In this document: positions 13,115-15,976 of the stretch, piece after piece | How positions within the stretch are numbered: the first letter of the stretch is position 1 | Layout of the letters: each line of letters starts with the position of its first letter | Assembly: GCA_029986195.1 (NCBI GenBank) | Contig: DALTYF010000003.1 | Location: 1 to 15,976, forward strand | DNA: 15,976 bases | DNA from: Methanocorpusculum sp. | GTDB taxonomy: Archaea; Halobacteriota; Methanomicrobia; Methanomicrobiales; Methanocorpusculaceae | Direction of reading: 5' to 3' | Translations under genes and position numbers: made by a program | The notes under the pieces: model-generated | Told to the model about the DNA's origin: nothing | Databases searched by the model: none | Seen by the model: the letters and a program-made list of their open reading frames with translations, nothing else

Positions 13115-13126
13115 CCTTCCCTTACC

Positions 13127-13146
13127 TTTTTTGCGGGGCGAGCCCC
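13127..13146 (+). terminator. T-run plus GC hairpin after the DUF2551 gene
   Basis: Six T (13127-13132) follow the DUF2551 stop by 12 bp, and GGGGC/GCCCC (13135-13146) follows directly. The T-run is a plausible archaeal terminator. The tight hairpin (2-4 nt loop) lies only 18 bp before the next start and could also shape its leader. Confidence 0.4.
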
Positions 13147-13164
13147 AACTAATAAGGAATGGAT

Positions 13165-13440
13165 ATGCAACAGGACGGGCCCCGTCCTCTTTCTCCCGTT
13201 ACGGTCACGGACGATGTGATCGCCTACATGGACAAACGCGGCGGGGATTTCCGGATCAGTACCTCGTGCAGTGGTCCGGTTCTGATGCCGGTCAAAGTCA
13301 AGCCGGCGAAACAAAGTGACATCCCTATCAAGGCAGGCAGTCATGTGATCTACGTTTCCCAGTATCAGCTTCCCTGGATTACGGAGATCAATATGCAGCT
13401 TGTTCCACGGATTCTGTACACCGAAAACGATGACCTTTGA
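13165..13440 (+). CDS. small conserved-looking protein upstream of archease, unknown
   Basis: The product has 91 residues from the ATG at 13165, chosen because AAGGA (13154-13158) stands 6 nt before it; an ATG at 13159 would touch that site. It is a soluble protein without membrane helices. The N-terminal part contains TDDVIAYMDKRGGDFRIS, a single cysteine follows in TSCSGPVLMPVKVKP, and the C-terminal half is beta-rich (SHVIYVSQYQLPWITEI). I do not recognise the family. Its stop overlaps the archease start by 11 bp, so it is translationally coupled to archease and RtcB and may take part in RNA ligation or tRNA processing. Confidence 0.75.
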   Translation: MQQDGPRPLSPVTVTDDVIAYMDKRGGDFRISTSCSGPVLMPVKVKPAKQSDIPIKAGSHVIYVSQYQLPWITEINMQLVPRILYTENDDL

Positions 13441-13843
13441 GGAACTTGAACACACCGCCGATGTGCGGATGAGAATTACCGCACCGACACTTTCGGAACT
13501 GTTTGCCGAGAGCGGATTTGCGCTTGCGGAGACGCTGTACGGAAAGTACCAGAGAGATGCGGCAACCGTGTCCTTCCCTATCGAAGCTGGGGGAAAGGAT
13601 GCCGAGGAAGGAGTGGTAAACTTTCTGTCGGAGCTGCTGTTTCTTACCGAGACAGAGTATCTGGTGCCGGTCTCCTTTGATCTTGCCGCAGACGGCTGTG
13701 CCGTCTGCGGGACCGTGGCGGGTGTTTTGTTCGACCGAATAAAACACGCAGGGGGTATCGGCGTGAAAGGCATCTCCTACTCCGGTATCTCGGTTACAAA
13801 AACCGCCGCAGGCTATGAACTCATCATCATCTTTGATATCTAA
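13430..13843 (+). CDS. archease, RtcB activator
   Basis: The product has 137 residues, normal for the family. The start MTFEELEHTADVRMRITAPT is the archease signature with its acidic, metal-binding residues (E4, E5, E7, D11), and the C-terminus reads KGISYSGISVTKTAAGYEL. Archease speeds guanylylation of RtcB and widens its nucleotide use. The ATG at 13430 overlaps the upstream gene; a TTG at 13400 is an unlikely alternative because the family begins as above. RtcB follows after 3 bp, which confirms the assignment. Confidence 0.94.
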   Translation: MTFEELEHTADVRMRITAPTLSELFAESGFALAETLYGKYQRDAATVSFPIEAGGKDAEEGVVNFLSELLFLTETEYLVPVSFDLAADGCAVCGTVAGVLFDRIKHAGGIGVKGISYSGISVTKTAAGYELIIIFDI

Positions 13844-13846
13844 ACC

Positions 13847-15289
13847 ATGAACGATCAGATACAAAATATTTCAGATACCGAGTGGGAGATTTCCCGGGGA
13901 TTTGTCCCGGGCATGCGGGTTCCGGGAACGTTTTTCCTCTCGCACCGGCTCGCCGAGGGACTTGAGGAGGGTGCGCTGACCCAGCTTGCAAACGTTGCAA
14001 CACTGCCCGGCATCCTCCGCTGTTCGCTTGGCATGCCCGACATTCACTGGGGATACGGGTTTCCCATCGGCGGAGTTGCCGCGTTTGATGAGGAGGAGGG
14101 AGTAATTTCTCCGGGCGGCGTCGGGTTTGACATTAACTGCGGGGTCCGGATGATCACAACGCCGCTGACAGCGGCGGACTTTCCCGATATGAAAGGACTC
14201 ATTGAGGATCTGTTTGCAACGGTTCCGACCGGGGTCGGCTCGAAAAGTCCGGTGCGGCTCAGCCAGAATGATCTTTCCAATATGCTTACGGACGGCGCGG
14301 CGAATGCGGTGGAGCTGGGATACGGTATGGAAGGAGATGTCCGCCGGTGTGAAGAGAACGGCGCGATGCCCGGGGCGGAGCTTGAGTTTGTCAGCAAAAA
14401 AGCCCGGGCACGGGGAATTCCCCAGTGCGGGACGCTCGGGTCCGGCAACCACTTCCTTGAGGTACAGGCGATTGATGAGATCGCCGACCCGGCAACCGCG
14501 AAGACCTTCGGGGTTGCTGAAGGCCAGATATGCGTGATGATCCACTGCGGGTCGCGGGGACTCGGTCATCAGGTCTGTACGGATCACCTGAAGGTGCTGG
14601 AAGAGGCGGTGAAGAAGTACGGTATCGATCTGCCGGACCGGCAGCTTGCCTGCGCTCCCCTGCACTCGCCGGAAGGCGAGGCGTACTTCGGTGCGATGGC
14701 AGCTTCCGCAAACTATGCCTGGGCAAACCGCCAGATCATTACGCATCTGGTTCGGGAACTGCTGGTGAAGAGGTTCGGCATCGCCTATGAGGAGATGCCA
14801 CTTGTGTATGATGTTGCCCACAATGTGGCGAAGTGGGAGGAACACGAGACCGCAGATGCGGCGGCAGGCCGCCGCCGTGTCTGCGTCCACCGCAAAGGAG
14901 CGACCCGCGCCTTCGGCCCGGGCCGTTCCGAGATTGTGCAGGAGTTCCGGAATGCGGGACAGCCGGTGATTATTCCAGGCAGCATGGGAACGTCGTCGTA
15001 CCTGCTTGCGGGAACGACAACTGCGATGGAGCGGACGTTCGGCAGTACCTGTCACGGGGCAGGGAGAGTGCAGAGCAGATCGTCTGCGAAGCGGAGCCTG
15101 ACCGGTGCGGCGGTTGCCGAGGATCTGGCGAAACGCGGCATTATTGTCCGTGCACCGAATGCCGCGGCCATTGCGGAGGAGGCACCCGATGTGTACAAGC
15201 CGAGCAGTGAAGTGGTGCAGGTGGTGCATGATGCAGGGATTTCCCGGATTGTGGCCCGGTTCCGGCCGCTCGGGGTGATTAAAGGATGA
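13847..15289 (+). CDS. rtcB: RtcB, tRNA-splicing RNA ligase (3'-phosphate/5'-OH)
   Basis: The product has 480 residues. Metal ligands D95 and C98 lie in GVGFDINCGVR, and H202 in GSGNHFLEV, H233 in MIHCGSRGLGHQ and H325 in YDVAHNVA. The guanylylated histidine is H403 in STCHGAGR, and HRKGATRAF is also conserved. The numbering is within a few residues of the Pyrococcus horikoshii enzyme, and there is no intein. It joins tRNA exons after intron removal by sealing 2',3'-cyclic-phosphate (or 3'-phosphate) to 5'-OH ends, using GTP and Mn2+. It follows archease by 3 bp, and its TGA overlaps the next start (ATGA). Confidence 0.97.
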   Translation: MNDQIQNISDTEWEISRGFVPGMRVPGTFFLSHRLAEGLEEGALTQLANVATLPGILRCSLGMPDIHWGYGFPIGGVAAFDEEEGVISPGGVGFDINCGVRMITTPLTAADFPDMKGLIEDLFATVPTGVGSKSPVRLSQNDLSNMLTDGAANAVELGYGMEGDVRRCEENGAMPGAELEFVSKKARARGIPQCGTLGSGNHFLEVQAIDEIADPATAKTFGVAEGQICVMIHCGSRGLGHQVCTDHLKVLEEAVKKYGIDLPDRQLACAPLHSPEGEAYFGAMAASANYAWANRQIITHLVRELLVKRFGIAYEEMPLVYDVAHNVAKWEEHETADAAAGRRRVCVHRKGATRAFGPGRSEIVQEFRNAGQPVIIPGSMGTSSYLLAGTTTAMERTFGSTCHGAGRVQSRSSAKRSLTGAAVAEDLAKRGIIVRAPNAAAIAEEAPDVYKPSSEVVQVVHDAGISRIVARFRPLGVIKG

Positions 15290-15879
15290 CAGAAACATAC
15301 AATCATATCGCAGTCTTCTGGGACAGCAAAATGATGTTCCACCGGCTGGTTGAGGATGCGTGCGGCTACTGCGAGGCGGTGACGCCGCTGATGCTTGCCG
15401 CGCCGTTTTACAAAGGCCGGTATACGGGAGTTATTATTCCGACCGGTTTTGGAAATCTCCAGTACTCAAAGATGCTTCCGGCCCTTCGGGCGGTGTCCGG
15501 CCGCATTGAGGAGTATCTTGAGGAGGGCGGACGGCTGCTTGTGTACGGAGCGGCAGACCCGGCACATACCGGCAATCCGTATGACTGGCTGCCGGTCGAG
15601 GCGGAGTACCACTTTGGCTTTGCCGAGCATAAACTTGAGATCGACGCATCATCTCCGTGGAAGTCGCTCTTCGACGGATATGCCACGGAAAAATTTGCTA
15701 CCGACGGCTGGTTTGTGCAGTATCCGGGGAGACCTGTCGCGGTTGCGGAGAACGGGTTTCCGGTGTTTGTTGAGTGTTCCGTCGGGAAAGGGACGCTGCT
15801 GCTTGCAAGTACGCATGAGTATCCGTCCGATACGTTCCTGAAACAGTTCGGTTCTGCTGATGCGGAAGTCCGGTTCTGA
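15286..15879 (+). CDS. unknown protein with a glutamine-amidotransferase-like (flavodoxin-type) fold
   Basis: The product has 197 residues. Alternating hydrophobic strands (IAVFWDS, YTGVIIPTGFGN, GGRLLVYGAADP, FVECSVGKGTLLLAST) suggest a class I glutamine amidotransferase-like or ThuA-like Rossmann fold. I see no nucleophile elbow cysteine in the expected place, so amidotransferase activity is doubtful. The ATG overlaps the rtcB stop (ATGA), so the two are coupled. A T8 run follows the stop. I do not recognise a named family. Its place after rtcB points to an RNA-repair or tRNA-related link only by association. Confidence 0.75.
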   Translation: MTETYNHIAVFWDSKMMFHRLVEDACGYCEAVTPLMLAAPFYKGRYTGVIIPTGFGNLQYSKMLPALRAVSGRIEEYLEEGGRLLVYGAADPAHTGNPYDWLPVEAEYHFGFAEHKLEIDASSPWKSLFDGYATEKFATDGWFVQYPGRPVAVAENGFPVFVECSVGKGTLLLASTHEYPSDTFLKQFGSADAEVRF

Positions 15880-15887
15880 TTTTTTTT
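15880..15887 (+). terminator. T8 terminator after the archease-rtcB operon
   Basis: Eight T begin one base after the TGA of the last gene (15877-15879). No hairpin precedes it. Such a T-run is enough for archaeal termination and marks the operon end. Confidence 0.55.
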
Positions 15888-15929
15888 CTTCTGAAGCGGT
15901 GTTGATCCAAACGGATAATCTTGTTTAGA

Positions 15930-15976
15930 ATGTCTGATCGGATTTTGATTGGATTATTCGGAATTCTTCTGTACGT
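15930..15976 (+). CDS. start of an off-window gene, probably a membrane or exported protein
   Basis: An ATG at 15930 opens MSDRILIGLFGILLY and stays open to the window end. The first 15 residues look like the beginning of a signal peptide or membrane helix. An AT-rich stretch lies upstream (GATAATCTTGTTTAGA) but no clear Shine-Dalgarno sequence. Too short to identify. Confidence 0.35.
   Translation, partial: MSDRILIGLFGILLY

Noticed and set aside
13871..15298. Long minus-strand open frame (475 codons) opposite rtcB
   Set aside because: The plus strand carries an unmistakable RtcB with all active-site residues; the minus-strand frame is a by-product of GC-rich codon use and has no recognisable domain.

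Overview
The window looks like the chromosome of a methanogenic euryarchaeon, most likely of the order Methanomicrobiales (Methanocorpusculum-like; the genus is my inference). Pointers are a stand-alone CofH for coenzyme F420, a class I lysyl-tRNA synthetase, archaeal SepF, an archaeal-type signal peptidase I, the methanogen-typical DUF2551, an archease-RtcB pair, archaeal TATA boxes placed for leaderless or short-leader transcripts, and GTG starts with overlapping stop/start codons.

Layout. 1-139 holds what may be the 3' end of an off-window gene. 226-3142 (minus) is a four-gene run: PUA-domain RNA-binding protein, SepF (FtsZ membrane anchor), a short ZPR1 zinc protein and an Rsm22-type methyltransferase. 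3308-5136 (plus) is signal peptidase I overlapping cofH. A convergent ogt (5148-5615, minus) shares a divergent promoter region with a tight plus-strand operon: lysS, a COG2108-type radical SAM protein and a cis-prenyltransferase (5737-9025). 9043-11235 is a damaged stretch: a flavoprotein gene broken by a 70-bp insertion, a carboxymuconolactone-decarboxylase-type gene with a 1-bp homopolymer frameshift, a prepilin-peptidase gene with an in-frame amber codon, and a second insertion, of 75 bp, where two convergent genes meet. 11199-12692 (minus) carries a DUF1848 gene and a second, degenerate cis-prenyltransferase-like gene. 12797-15879 (plus) is DUF2551, a small unknown protein, archease, RtcB and an unknown glutamine-amidotransferase-like protein. 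A new gene probably starts at 15930.

The most unusual signal is the pair of insertions at 9401-9508 and 11124-11235. In each, 37-38 bp of resident sequence is perfectly duplicated around 32-38 bp of sequence unrelated to the gene. Transposase target duplications are much shorter. A repeat-sized duplication around a spacer-sized insert is what Cas1-Cas2 would leave if it integrated a spacer at a non-CRISPR site. I propose that these are two ectopic spacer integrations (incipient one-spacer CRISPR units); this is inference and needs the rest of the genome. One of them destroyed a gene, while the other left both neighbouring genes intact because the duplication regenerated both 3' ends.

A second point is that the two cis-prenyltransferase homologues have complementary motif losses. 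The 8255 protein keeps the catalytic Asp and the diphosphate-binding Arg/Arg/Ser but lacks a C-terminal RxG; the 12090 protein lacks the catalytic motif but ends in RYG. This matches a heteromeric (DHDDS/Nus1-like) enzyme making the glycosyl-carrier lipid.
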